From: Labilithrix luteola
Lineage (GTDB): Bacteria; Myxococcota_A; Polyangia; Polyangiales; Polyangiaceae
Direction: 5' to 3'
NCBI RefSeq assembly: GCF_001263205.1
Contig: NZ_CP012333.1
Span: forward strand, 2,232,001-2,296,000
DNA: 64,000 nucleotides
The notes under the pieces were generated by a model that saw only the letters and a list, made by a program, of their open reading frames with translations, had not been told where the DNA came from and ran no database searches. Both the position numbers and the translations under genes were made by a program. Below, piece after piece: positions 27,614 to 36,739 of this stretch (within the stretch, counting starts at the first letter, position 1; the number at the start of each line of letters is the position of its first letter).

Positions 27614-28561
27614 GTGAAGCAGATCACCGAAATCGTCAGCGTCGCGCCGATGCGCGACAAGCTCTATCTGCTCTTCGTCGACTACGAAGAGGGCGATGCC
27701 GGCAACGGCACCGGGCAGGTGTACCGGACCGACGGATCGCGGTCGCCGGACCTCGAGCCGGTGCTCAACACCAACGACGTTCTGCGTCGCCTGTGGGCAT
27801 CCCCAAGCGGCGCGCTGTGGATCGCGAGCGAGAACGGCCATGTCCACACGAGCGCGCCGGTGACCTGGCCCGCCCCGACCCAGCCAGGCCTCGACATCGA
27901 GTCCCTGCTGTCGGGCATGTCGTTCACCAGCACCACCTTGCCGCCATCACGGGAAGCGGGCGGACGGCCCACGCTGGGCGCGCTGTGGGGCATCGACGAC
28001 GACAATGTCTACGTGGCAGCCTCGGGCGGCGCCATCTACCAGTGGAACGGCCGTGAGTGGCGGCTCGCGTTCGTGGCAGACGCCGAGATCCGCGCCTTCG
28101 GCGGCACCGGCCCCGCCGACGTTCATGCCGTCGGCGAGAAGGGCACGCTGCTCCACTTCGACGGCAACGCGTGGTCGTCGCAGGCAGTGCCCGACGCCGT
28201 CTCCGCCAGCGACACGTTCACCGGTTGCCGTGTCGCCACGGACGGCAGCATGCTGGTCAGCAGCATGGGCGGGCGAGTCCTGAAGGGCTCGTCAGCCGGG
28301 TGGGTAGTCCTCGGACAGGACGACCGACGTCAGTTCCTGGATATCGCGCTCATCAGCGACCGCATCCTGCTAGCAGCCCGGGACCACGGCTGCGTCGAGC
28401 TGACGCCGGATGGCTTCGTCGAGCTCAAATCGAACTTCCATGCCTCCCAGATCGTGCCGAACGGCGACGTGGCGTATTTCCTGGGCGCGTCCCCGGTGAC
28501 GGCATACATCGAATATGCCCCAGCCGACGAGGACCTACCCTGGGCGCGCATCAGCTTCTGA
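27614..28561 (+). CDS. Beta-propeller-like protein, unknown
   Basis: This 315-residue protein (GTG start) has no signal peptide. It shows repeats of about 45 residues with WG-x-D-x(2)-NVYVA, GTGPADVHAVGEKGTLLHFDG and DGSMLVSSMGGRVLKGS, i.e. a sequence-degenerate propeller. Similar repeats occur in myxobacterial surface proteins, but this one looks cytoplasmic. It lies 47 bp upstream of the next gene on the same strand, probably cotranscribed with it. Confidence 0.65.
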   Translation: MKQITEIVSVAPMRDKLYLLFVDYEEGDAGNGTGQVYRTDGSRSPDLEPVLNTNDVLRRLWASPSGALWIASENGHVHTSAPVTWPAPTQPGLDIESLLSGMSFTSTTLPPSREAGGRPTLGALWGIDDDNVYVAASGGAIYQWNGREWRLAFVADAEIRAFGGTGPADVHAVGEKGTLLHFDGNAWSSQAVPDAVSASDTFTGCRVATDGSMLVSSMGGRVLKGSSAGWVVLGQDDRRQFLDIALISDRILLAARDHGCVELTPDGFVELKSNFHASQIVPNGDVAYFLGASPVTAYIEYAPADEDLPWARISF

Positions 28562-28608
28562 CGCGATGTCCGTCGGTGCCTCAGCCCGTCCGATGGTAGG
28601 CTCATAGC

Positions 28609-29562
28609 ATGCGTGGAGACATCGTCTATCGCATCTACGGCCGCCACCAGGGACGCGTCAACGATTCATACTTCGGCACGTTCCGTACACGCGCCGAGGC
28701 CGAAGCGGAAATCGCAAACCTCGTTCTCCGGGAAATGCACGGCCAGAACTGGGCGGCGCAATATCACAACGAGGGTTTCGTCGTGCGAGAGCATGCGGTG
28801 GCGACGGATTTCGAAGTCCCGACGCGTCCGAAGCCTCGGGATAGGTACGCGGTGGAGATTGCGACGGTGGAAAACGGTCCGGGCGTTTGGGCATCGCTTC
28901 GCGCCACCGTACTGAAGCGCACCGAGATGAATGCGTTCGAACGCATTTGCGAGTACGAACGAGACTATCCTTCGATGTACCAAGCGTTCGAGCCCTTTCG
29001 CCAAGCAGGGCGCGAGCTCGCACTCGTCTCCCGTCACTACACCCGGGCGGCGGTGCTGGACCTCGCCTCCGGAAAGATCATAGCCGAGGAAACCGAGGAT
29101 CCTCCCGGCAGCGGGTTCTGCCCTATCGGATTCTATGTACCCGACTGGTGGGATATACATGACGCTTCCACCATTCCCGGGAGCGAGTACTGGAATGCCG
29201 ATGACGAGTGGCCATTGGGCGACTTTGGCTTTGTCTGGGGCTGCCACTGGGGCGACGACACTTCCTGGAAAGTTCAGTACCTGGATCTCCGACGCGTCCA
29301 CGACGGAATCATCGGAAGAGACGACCGGTTCGGTTACGTGAAGCTCGCAACCACGCCGACCGTCGGCTCGGCCTCCCTCATTTTTGATTCATCGACTGTC
29401 GGCTCCGCTCACGCGACGCCCTCCTTGCCGCCAGCATTCATCGATGTTCAGCGGCACGCAGGCAAAACGCGCGTTCGGTTCAACGTGGAGCTCGACTTCG
29501 ACCTCGAATCCGGCGTCGTCGATGCCGACGACCTCTCGGGGATGAACCGGTCACGAGCCTGA
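28609..29562 (+). CDS. Uncharacterised soluble protein
   Basis: The 317-residue protein has no signal or membrane segment. The N-terminus (VYRIYGRHQGRVNDSYFGTFRTRAEAEAEIANL) resembles the strand-helix start of small stress or immunity-type proteins. The middle is rich in aromatics (PDWWDIHDAS, WGCHWGDDTSWKVQYLDL), and the C-terminus is beta-rich. No family is recognised. Its pairing with the propeller gene may reflect a joint role. Confidence 0.6.
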   Translation: MRGDIVYRIYGRHQGRVNDSYFGTFRTRAEAEAEIANLVLREMHGQNWAAQYHNEGFVVREHAVATDFEVPTRPKPRDRYAVEIATVENGPGVWASLRATVLKRTEMNAFERICEYERDYPSMYQAFEPFRQAGRELALVSRHYTRAAVLDLASGKIIAEETEDPPGSGFCPIGFYVPDWWDIHDASTIPGSEYWNADDEWPLGDFGFVWGCHWGDDTSWKVQYLDLRRVHDGIIGRDDRFGYVKLATTPTVGSASLIFDSSTVGSAHATPSLPPAFIDVQRHAGKTRVRFNVELDFDLESGVVDADDLSGMNRSRA

Positions 29563-29694
29563 TGTCGCGAGCCTAGGCGTCCGTGGCGGTCGGCGTGTCT
29601 CGAACGACGAGGACCGATCGTTCTGCATGTGGCGACCGCCGAGGCTAGCCCGCTGGACTTGGTCGACGCATCCCACGTCGGCGGCACACGCTCC

Positions 29695-30864
29695 TCACTT
29701 CTCGAGCCACGCGCGAATCGCATCGCGATCTGCATCGGACAGCGGGTGGCCCTTCGGAGGCATGCTGTGGGCGACGAGCACGCGTTCCTGGATGAGCGCG
29801 CGCTTACGACCCCATGCGGCCTCCGTGGAGAGATCCGTTCCCGAGATGCCGTCGGGCTGGTGACACGCCGCGCACGACCGCGCAAAAACGGGCCCGACCG
29901 ACGCCGACCAGGTCGACGTATTCGATACACTCGACGGCGCGCTCGCATCGCCCAGAGATGCGAAGCGTTCGAGCTTCGAGCCGTCCAAGACCCAAACGTC
30001 TCCGCTCGGGGAGGACTGCAAACTCACGTCGCTTGCGAGGGCGGCGCCGACCGTCGTTGCAACGCGGTCGCCCTGGACGATGCCTAGCTCACCGCGGTCG
30101 GCGAACCACACACGATCGCCCGAGGCCACGAGCCCGTGGATCCCATCGTGCCCCGCGTCGTACACGAGCGTGAGCGCACCTCCCGCGTCAGCCGCATAAA
30201 CCGCTCGCTTCGTCGCGGCGTAGAGCCTTCCCTTCGAGTCGAGCGCGGCCCAAGCGGCCCCAGGCAAGGCAAAATGGGTAACGACGCCATTCGTCGCGTT
30301 GACGACGTCGATACCGTCTTTCGTGATTCCAGCGCCGAAGCCACCTCCGCCGGCCAAGGAGGCGAAGGCAGGGCCTGCAAGCACTTCGATTCGACTCGAA
30401 TTGGAAAGCGCTATTTCGCCGTCGAGCAAGAAGCCAATGCGGCCCGACCCCACCATGACGGCGCGACGAACACGTTTGTCGTTCAGCTGGTAGCGGGCGG
30501 AAACGTCTTCGAAGCCGTTCATCGCACGCAAGCGATAGAGACGACCTTTGGCGTCGATGCCCACGACCCATCGCCCGCCGCCGTCGGTTCCGTCGATGGC
30601 GCCTGCGGAAACCCAACCTTTGACGTGGTCGTCGTGGGCAACCTGAGCGCCGCCGGAGAAGATACTCACGCCGTCATCGCCGAATACGCAAATGACATTG
30701 CCGTCGTCGGCTACTGCGCGCACCTTTCCAATCGGCGCGTTGGCGGCATTCCAAGAAACAGGTCGCACGGCGAGCGTGGCCACCGCGCCAGCCTCTCGAC
30801 TCTTGGGCAACGGACCACAACCGACGGCTAGCGCGCCGACGATGGCAACGAGAGCGAGCTTCAT
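29695..30864 (-). CDS. Lipoprotein with propeller and C-terminal cytochrome c-like motif
   Basis: The lipoprotein signal is VGALAVGC. Residues about 40-310 look like a beta-propeller (VWVLDGSKLERF, DRVWFADRGELGIV). The C-terminus holds a single heme c site, CAACH at 331-335, with a likely axial Met in HSMPPKGHPLS, as in planctomycetal PSCyt1 domains. ATG 30864 overlaps the DUF1501 stop by 4 bp, so translation is coupled. It is the last gene of a four-gene operon that starts at 34905. Confidence 0.8.
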   Translation of the reverse strand: MKLALVAIVGALAVGCGPLPKSREAGAVATLAVRPVSWNAANAPIGKVRAVADDGNVICVFGDDGVSIFSGGAQVAHDDHVKGWVSAGAIDGTDGGGRWVVGIDAKGRLYRLRAMNGFEDVSARYQLNDKRVRRAVMVGSGRIGFLLDGEIALSNSSRIEVLAGPAFASLAGGGGFGAGITKDGIDVVNATNGVVTHFALPGAAWAALDSKGRLYAATKRAVYAADAGGALTLVYDAGHDGIHGLVASGDRVWFADRGELGIVQGDRVATTVGAALASDVSLQSSPSGDVWVLDGSKLERFASLGDASAPSSVSNTSTWSASVGPVFARSCAACHQPDGISGTDLSTEAAWGRKRALIQERVLVAHSMPPKGHPLSDADRDAIRAWLEK

Positions 30865-32213
30865 GCCACGAGCAACTCTTTCACGACCTCTCCGTCGCGC
30901 ATGTATTTGCGAGGGTCGATCGCAAATGCGCCAAGCATCGTCGCCAAGAGATCCGGCGGGGCGATGGCCCGTTCACCGTCGGTGAACGTCTTTGCCGGCA
31001 TGGGGAGGAGTTGCTCCACGTCTGTCTTTCCGAACGCCATGTTCGTCTTGAACCGAGGTGACACGACCAAGGCCGAGTTGTTCGGATAGTGGTCTCGCCC
31101 CATCGCGAGATTGATTTGCGGAGTTCGACAGAACTCGCTGATGACCATGATGTGGGCGTGGTCGGAGAGCTTCTTCCCTGTTTTCGTGGGGTGAGGCGTT
31201 TGATCGAGCGCCTTGAGTAGCGTTGCGACCATGTCGAAGAGCTCTTGCTGGTTCTGCGCGTGCGTTCGGTAGTTGTTTCCGTGGGTGTCGAAGCTTCCGC
31301 ACGCGAAGCTCACGCAGCGAACGATGTTTCGCTTCATCGCCTCGACCGCGAATGCCGCATTCACCGAGGGGCCGCCCGCGAATCGTGCCTTGTAGTTGAA
31401 TTCGGGGCGCAGCTGCCTGAGGCTGTTGGCCGTGAACACCTCTTGGAGGTTCGTTCCGAGCATCCGGCGAAGGCTCTGATACTGGAGATCGAGCCCGTCG
31501 AGCACGCCGGGATAGGTCGACCGCTTCGCGAGATCGGCGGCCTCTTCGGAGAGCAGCGCGGTGACCTTGTCGCGCTCGGCATTGCTGTCGAACGCCTGCG
31601 CCCGAAAGAGCGTTCGCCCCACCGAGCCCACGTCGTCGACCGCGAGCGGAACAGCCCGGCGATCGAGCTTGTCGCCCACGAATGCCGACGGAAAGCGGAG
31701 CGAAACCGTCGGCAGCAGCTGCTCGGTGCCGAGCTCGTTGGCCAGCATCGTGTCGATGCTGGAAGCCGCGACGCGTCCTCCTTGCGGATGCCGCCCCGTC
31801 GCAGAGAAGGTGGCACCGTCGGGATGGGCGACCGTGTTCATCGCGAGACCGTTCACCACCGTGATGCGATCGGGCATCTCTGCGAGTGCGCCGATGCCGG
31901 GCCCGAAAACCAGATTCGAACGCTTCGGTCGAACGAGCTCGAAGGTCTTGTTGCCGTCACTGAGCGGCGCATCCACCCAGAGCCGAAGCTGGGCCTTGTC
32001 CGTATTCTCGGTCGACGCCGGATGGACGATGCCGCGCATTTCGTTTCGCGGATCGGCCCAGAGCGTGACGTCCCAACCGCCGGAGGCATGCACGAAGACG
32101 AAGAACTCGCCATCGTTTGCCTTGGTGATTTCAGCGGCCATCGAGCGGAGCGGTACGAACCCCGTGAGCGCGGCGGCCGACACGACCTGCAAGACTCTTC
32201 GGCGGGTAATCAT
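30861..32213 (-). CDS. DUF1501 family protein, exported by Tat-type signal
   Basis: The 450-residue protein starts with a twin-Arg signal (MITRRRVLQVVSAAALTG). The body has DUF1501 features: GGWDVTLWADPR, GNNYRTHAQNQQELFDM, and HIMVISEFCRTPQIN before GRDHYPN. DUF1501 proteins are related to sulfatase/phosphatase-fold enzymes, with unknown substrates. The upstream gene ends 11 bp before, and the downstream gene overlaps. Confidence 0.88.
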   Translation of the reverse strand: MITRRRVLQVVSAAALTGFVPLRSMAAEITKANDGEFFVFVHASGGWDVTLWADPRNEMRGIVHPASTENTDKAQLRLWVDAPLSDGNKTFELVRPKRSNLVFGPGIGALAEMPDRITVVNGLAMNTVAHPDGATFSATGRHPQGGRVAASSIDTMLANELGTEQLLPTVSLRFPSAFVGDKLDRRAVPLAVDDVGSVGRTLFRAQAFDSNAERDKVTALLSEEAADLAKRSTYPGVLDGLDLQYQSLRRMLGTNLQEVFTANSLRQLRPEFNYKARFAGGPSVNAAFAVEAMKRNIVRCVSFACGSFDTHGNNYRTHAQNQQELFDMVATLLKALDQTPHPTKTGKKLSDHAHIMVISEFCRTPQINLAMGRDHYPNNSALVVSPRFKTNMAFGKTDVEQLLPMPAKTFTDGERAIAPPDLLATMLGAFAIDPRKYMRDGEVVKELLVA

Positions 32214-32224
32214 GGCGTACGCCC

Positions 32225-32941
32225 TCAGTAGAGATGAAACTCGGGGTGACGAACGAGCCCATAACAAATCGCCGCCCACCCGGCTTGCTCCGGCGTGAAC
32301 TTCGATTTCGGAAGGGCCTTCCCGTGATTGGCGACGATGTCCTGGTACAGGGCGAAGTACCGTTTCGTTCGTTCCTGCGGTGCCACCCCGACGGGATAAC
32401 CGAGAAACGTTCGATGGAGAACGTCGAAGCGCTTTACGAATTGCGCTTCGTCCATCGGCGTCGTCGCAGCGTCGAAGGCAAAGACGACGCGGTCATTCGC
32501 AGCCACCGTGTTTCCACGCTTGCCGCCCAATCCTTCGAGATCGTGCTCCACCGCGCGATCGCAAAGCGCGATTCCCAAGCGCTCGAACGACGCCACCATC
32601 AGGGCGTTCGTCTGCGTCTGGCGAGGAACGTCGAGCCGGTAGTCGGGAAATCCCAGCGACGAGACGTAATCGTCCCAGGTGTCGAAGAGGTTGTTCCCGT
32701 CAGAACCGCGCGCCTTCTTCTGCGTTTCGATCGGAGACAGGCCGCCGAAGAGCTGGAGATACGTCCGCATGTAAACCTCGGGCGGAACCATGCGGAGCTC
32801 GACCTTCGGCGCCGTGTCCTCCAGGAGAACCTGCCGCGGCGAGAGTTTGCCAACGGGCGTTCCGACCACGCGCTCGGGCGGGCGGCCTGCGCAGCCGGCG
32901 AGGAGCAGAACGAACATGCCTTGCAGCGCGCGCCCCCTCAC
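32225..32941 (-). CDS. Lipoprotein of the DUF1501 operon
   Basis: The 238-residue protein (GTG 32941) has lipobox LLLAGC and then a helical domain without Cys motifs (PPEVYMRTYLQLFGGLSP, FDVLHRTFLGYPVG, GWAAICYGLVRHPEFHLY). The C-terminal sequence resembles the ends of DUF1549/1553-type proteins. The GTG overlaps the upstream stop by 4 bp. Alternative ATG 32917 would leave a very short signal. Confidence 0.75.
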   Translation of the reverse strand: MRGRALQGMFVLLLAGCAGRPPERVVGTPVGKLSPRQVLLEDTAPKVELRMVPPEVYMRTYLQLFGGLSPIETQKKARGSDGNNLFDTWDDYVSSLGFPDYRLDVPRQTQTNALMVASFERLGIALCDRAVEHDLEGLGGKRGNTVAANDRVVFAFDAATTPMDEAQFVKRFDVLHRTFLGYPVGVAPQERTKRYFALYQDIVANHGKALPKSKFTPEQAGWAAICYGLVRHPEFHLY

Positions 32942-34905
32942 GGCTTGTCTCCCGCGTCCGGCGCGGAGCCCACGTTGTTGGCGTCACGGTATTCGCGTGA
33001 GCGAACGATGCCGCGCACGAGCGCCCGCATGCGGTAACCGGAGGCTACGAAGTCCTTCTGGAGCGACGCGAGGAGGGCTGCGTCGTCCGGCGATGTCGGT
33101 CGGCCGAGGAACGACGAAGTCACGCGCTGCACCGCGCACTCCGCGAACTCGGGCATCTGCGTCACCGCCCGACCGGCGCCAACCGGCTCCGCGTCAGCAT
33201 TCGAAATCGAGCCATACGCGCTGCGCAGCGTCGCGCCCTTGTCGTCGGCAAAGGCGACGTCGTAAAGCGCATTGCAGTTACCATTGAGTTTGCCGTTCTT
33301 GTCTTTTCGACAAGCAGAATTGATGGCCGGGAAATTCGTCGCCGGAAGAAACACCGAGCTCGACGGCTCGACGCGCGCGAAGTACGCGGCCAGCGGTTCG
33401 AGGGTAGCGTGGCAGGTTTGACACCCTGGCCGCTTCATCAGGTTCGGCTCCGTGGACGGCGTCAGCTGGGCATTTTCGGCGACGAACGACTTGCAGAGAA
33501 ACGCGTTGTAGAGCACGGCGGCACGAGCACGCGCCGTTGCGTACTTCTGCAAGAACATCGGCGTCGTCAGAATCCCAGCGGCGTGCGGTCCGCGATCGGA
33601 GACGAGGCGCCACGTATCCACGTCGTGAGGCATGAGGTCGGCCGGCACGTTCTTCGGATCGAAGAGCGGCGAGAGCTCCTCGTTCATGCCGAAGCTCGTT
33701 TCGGGGCCGCAGCAGTTCGTGCGTTGGATGGTTCGATAGAACTGGGCGAGTGGCCCGTTCACGAACGACTGTCGACCGGTCAGGATTTGGCGAAAATCGC
33801 GGTCCTCGTCGAAGAGATCATCGAGAAAGTGCACGGCCTCGCGCGACCACCAGTACGGGTACCAACGCTCCGCACGTTGCTTGGCGAGGTCGAGCGGGAA
33901 GCCCGGCCCGAGCGGCATCTTGTTCGGGAAATAGAAGGCGTTGCCTTCGCCATTGCCGTCGTTCGGAATGCATCGCTCGAGGCCCACGCCGCATCCACAA
34001 TCGACCGCGTTTTCGAGCGCAGCCCGAGTGTCACACGAAACACGCTCGCCCTTGTGTTGGAGCGCGAACGGCTTGTCGAGCGGCGGCGGCGAGGTCCGGC
34101 CACCGGGGAGCTTGTCGTCGCGCCCCGGAGCCTTCGTGCGTCCCGACGTGTAGACGTGCCCCAGCTCGGACGTCGACGCCTCTTCACGGCAAATCCGGAT
34201 CGCCGTCGTTGGCTTGCCGTCCGGCTCGCTGAGGAGCGATTCGACCGGCTTGTACTGCACGTCGGGATTGCTCCACTCCGCCATGTACCGCTGCGTGGGC
34301 TGCGCGGATTTGTAATCGCGATAAAGCCACCACGGACGCACGAGCACCGTGCGCTCGTCCAAAAGCTTCTTCGAGATCGGTTTTAGTGTCCCCACGTCGG
34401 GCGCATTCGGACGAACGACAACGCCCATCTCATCGGGCGAGAAGCAAAACTCGCCATCGACAGCGGCGGCCTCACGCCGCTGCGTGCGCCGGTAGTAGAC
34501 CAACGTCTTCGTTCCGTCGGCCTCGAGAACCTCGTGACGGTAGAGCTGTGCCGGCGCTGGCGAGAAGTTGAGGTTTGGCTCGAGACGGAGAAGGTCCATG
34601 TAGATGCGCGTGAGGCGCTCTACGTACGTCGGACCTCGGAGGCGACCATCGATCCATTTGTCGAAATCGAAGTTCGGGCGCTCGAACGCGGCGATCTCGT
34701 CGCGCGTTGGCATGCGACCGAGCAAGTCGATCGAAGCGATGCGAAAGTGCCGATAGTCGTCGAGCGTTCGCGGCTTCGCCACCGGCGTATCGGGAGCCTT
34801 CGCGCTCGGCGCACTACGCGCGTCGAGGGCGAACGGAACGCTCACCGCCAGAACGACGATGGAAACCAAGAGGGATGCAAAGACGTTCCCGCGCGAACGT
34901 GACAA
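32938..34905 (-). CDS. Large exported cytochrome-like protein, DUF1549/DUF1553-related
   Basis: The 655-residue protein (TTG 34905, preceded by AGGAG) has a signal anchor (FASLLVSIVVLAVSVPFAL). The N-terminus (IASIDLLGRMPTRDEIAAFE, YVERLTRIYMDLLRLEP) matches the DUF1549 pattern. A heme c motif, CQTCH, lies at 495-499 and the end (YRMRALVRGIVRSREYRD) is DUF1553-like. It is the first gene of the operon and may carry electrons in the periplasm; the substrate is unknown. Confidence 0.75.
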   Translation of the reverse strand: MSRSRGNVFASLLVSIVVLAVSVPFALDARSAPSAKAPDTPVAKPRTLDDYRHFRIASIDLLGRMPTRDEIAAFERPNFDFDKWIDGRLRGPTYVERLTRIYMDLLRLEPNLNFSPAPAQLYRHEVLEADGTKTLVYYRRTQRREAAAVDGEFCFSPDEMGVVVRPNAPDVGTLKPISKKLLDERTVLVRPWWLYRDYKSAQPTQRYMAEWSNPDVQYKPVESLLSEPDGKPTTAIRICREEASTSELGHVYTSGRTKAPGRDDKLPGGRTSPPPLDKPFALQHKGERVSCDTRAALENAVDCGCGVGLERCIPNDGNGEGNAFYFPNKMPLGPGFPLDLAKQRAERWYPYWWSREAVHFLDDLFDEDRDFRQILTGRQSFVNGPLAQFYRTIQRTNCCGPETSFGMNEELSPLFDPKNVPADLMPHDVDTWRLVSDRGPHAAGILTTPMFLQKYATARARAAVLYNAFLCKSFVAENAQLTPSTEPNLMKRPGCQTCHATLEPLAAYFARVEPSSSVFLPATNFPAINSACRKDKNGKLNGNCNALYDVAFADDKGATLRSAYGSISNADAEPVGAGRAVTQMPEFAECAVQRVTSSFLGRPTSPDDAALLASLQKDFVASGYRMRALVRGIVRSREYRDANNVGSAPDAGDKP

Positions 34906-35226
34906 GCTGTCTCTCCTACTCGGTGGTGACGACGAGTCGCGTCATCGTCACGCACGAAGGACGCGCGAACCAGCGCGGAATTCCACGCGCGAGATTAATT
35001 CTGCGTCATGTCCACACTGCCCCCGATCGCGAACTAGCGAAGGCGATGCGGTGCACGCCGCGTGCACCTCGCCCCGTCCACTGCCGGCATGTTCAGCGCT
35101 GCTGACGCATCACGCTCCTGAAGGCTGCACGCAAGAAGCGCCTCGAAGCTGACATTCGTCGACGAATCCGCGCTACACGTCGCTCAGTGACCTCGGGGAG
35201 CAACGTCGGACACTCCGCTGAAGCAC
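34906..35226. other. Gene-free stretch with the promoter of the DUF1501 operon
   Basis: The only signal I can support is the AGGAG ribosome site just before the TTG start at 34905. The region contains no recognisable gene, repeat or clear hairpin. Confidence 0.45.
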
Positions 35227-35706
35227 TCAACCTCGCCGAGCCAAGCGGGCTCGCGACGCGGAGCTGTCGACCTTGCGAACTTCGGTATCGGTATCGCTGA
35301 GAGGTTGACCGGACGCGCTTTCGAGGCAGAGAGGCCGGATCGCTCGGCCCGTCTTTTTTTCGACCAGGACGGAGTGGGACTCCCCGGGCTCGAAACAGTG
35401 GGCCTCGCCCCATTGGCGCAGCCCGACGACAACCGGGAACAGCGCGCGGCCTTTCTCGGTCAGAACGTAATCGTGGTGCGCTCCGCCGTCTTCGGGCGCC
35501 ACCAGCGCGAAGATCCCAGCGTCCACCAACGCTTTCAGCCGCGTCGAGAGGATCCCTTTCGAGATGTCGAGGCTGCGCTGGAATTCGCCGAAGCGGCGCA
35601 TGCCGTCGAATGCGTCGCGCACGATCAGCAATGTCCACCAGTCGCCGATCACGTCGAGCGAGCGCGCCACGGGGCAGGTCGCGCCGTCCATACTCTTGCG
35701 CTTCAT
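35227..35706 (-). CDS. HxlR-family regulator
   Basis: The 159-residue protein starts at ATG 35706. The HxlR winged helix lies at about residues 10-95 (CPVARSLDVIGDWWTLLIVRDAF, RFGEFQRSLDISKGILSTRLKALV), followed by a longer C-terminal extension than usual. It is divergent from the nitrilase-amidase operon; two matching inverted repeats lie in the gap, so it is the likely repressor or activator. Confidence 0.9.
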   Translation of the reverse strand: MKRKSMDGATCPVARSLDVIGDWWTLLIVRDAFDGMRRFGEFQRSLDISKGILSTRLKALVDAGIFALVAPEDGGAHHDYVLTEKGRALFPVVVGLRQWGEAHCFEPGESHSVLVEKKTGRAIRPLCLESASGQPLSDTDTEVRKVDSSASRARLARRG

Positions 35707-35731
35707 CCGTGCTCCGCGGGAATCGTCATTT

Positions 35732-35748
35732 GGTTCTAAAATAGTACT
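35732..35748. promoter_or_regulatory. Second, imperfect HxlR operator
   Basis: GGTTCTA-AAA-TAGTACT shares its left arm and spacing with the perfect site at 35769-35785, so it is a likely second binding site. It lies just upstream of the HxlR start. Confidence 0.55.
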
Positions 35749-35768
35749 GGCTAGGTCACGACTCAAAT

Positions 35769-35785
35769 GGTTCTATTATAGAACC
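35769..35785. promoter_or_regulatory. Perfect HxlR operator GGTTCTATTATAGAACC
   Basis: A 7-bp perfect dyad around TTA lies 16 bp upstream of the nitrilase start (35801) and between the two divergent starts. The AT content and symmetry fit an HxlR binding site. Confidence 0.75.
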
Positions 35786-35800
35786 GAAAGGACGGTACCG

Positions 35801-36727
35801 ATGACGGAACATCATCCAGAGACGACCGCTGCCACGACCTCCTTCCGACGCAACAGCCCAGCGCGGGTCGCCGTGGTTCAGTTCAATCCGCAGGTGGGCC
35901 TGGAGAATCGGAAGGCCAATTCGGCGGCCGTCCAACAGAGGTTGGAGGCAGCCGTGGCCGAAGGCGCGAACCTGATCGTGCTGCCCGAGCTCGCCACCAC
36001 CGGCTACACCTTCTTCTCTCGCGAGGAGGCCTTTGCCCATGCCGAGCCCGTGCCCACCGGCCCAACCGTGCGCGCGTGGGAGCACTTCGCCAGAGCGCAC
36101 GGCGTCTACATCGTCGGTTGTCTGCCGGAGCTCGACGGATGGAAGCTCTACGACACGGCAGTGCTGGTCGGGCCGGAAGGATTCATCGGCAAGTATCGCA
36201 AGACGCATCTGTGGAACGAGGAGAAGCTGTTCTTCACGCCGGGCGATCTTGGCTACCCGGTGTTCGAGACGCGACTCGGGCGCATCGGCCTCCTCGTGTG
36301 CTGGGACATCTGGTTTCCCGAGACCGCGCGGCTGGTTGCGCAGCAGGGCGCCGACATCATCTGTATTCCCACGGGCTGGGTCTGGACGCCCCCGCCCCTC
36401 TATGACGCCAGCGGCACGTGCATGGCGGCCTACCTCACCATGACGGCGGCCCACGTAAACAATGTCTTCATCGCTACGGCCGATCGGATCGGCGTCGAGC
36501 GGACGTCGGGGTTCATGGGAAACTCGCTCATCGCCGGCACGAACGGCTGGCCCATCGGACGTATCGCCGGACCGGACGAGGACACCATCCTCTATGCCGA
36601 TATCGACGTGGTTCAGTCGCGCACGGCGCCGATCTGGAACCAGCTGAACGATCTGCATCGCGATCGTCGGGTCGACCTCTACGACCAGATGCTCGGCTAT
36701 CGCGGCGGCAGCCCCCTCCCGCGCTGA
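35801..36727 (+). CDS. Nitrilase-superfamily carbon-nitrogen hydrolase
   Basis: The 308-residue enzyme has the nitrilase triad: Glu63 (LPELATTGY), Lys134 (YRKTHLW) and Cys167 (LLVCWDIWFPE). It hydrolyses a nitrile, amide or carbamoyl bond; the substrate cannot be told from sequence. ATG 35801 lies just after the operator. It is 12 bp upstream of an amidase gene, so both are cotranscribed under HxlR control. Together they may degrade a nitrile or amide compound. Confidence 0.92.
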   Translation: MTEHHPETTAATTSFRRNSPARVAVVQFNPQVGLENRKANSAAVQQRLEAAVAEGANLIVLPELATTGYTFFSREEAFAHAEPVPTGPTVRAWEHFARAHGVYIVGCLPELDGWKLYDTAVLVGPEGFIGKYRKTHLWNEEKLFFTPGDLGYPVFETRLGRIGLLVCWDIWFPETARLVAQQGADIICIPTGWVWTPPPLYDASGTCMAAYLTMTAAHVNNVFIATADRIGVERTSGFMGNSLIAGTNGWPIGRIAGPDEDTILYADIDVVQSRTAPIWNQLNDLHRDRRVDLYDQMLGYRGGSPLPR

Positions 36728-36739
36728 CAAACGGCAACC

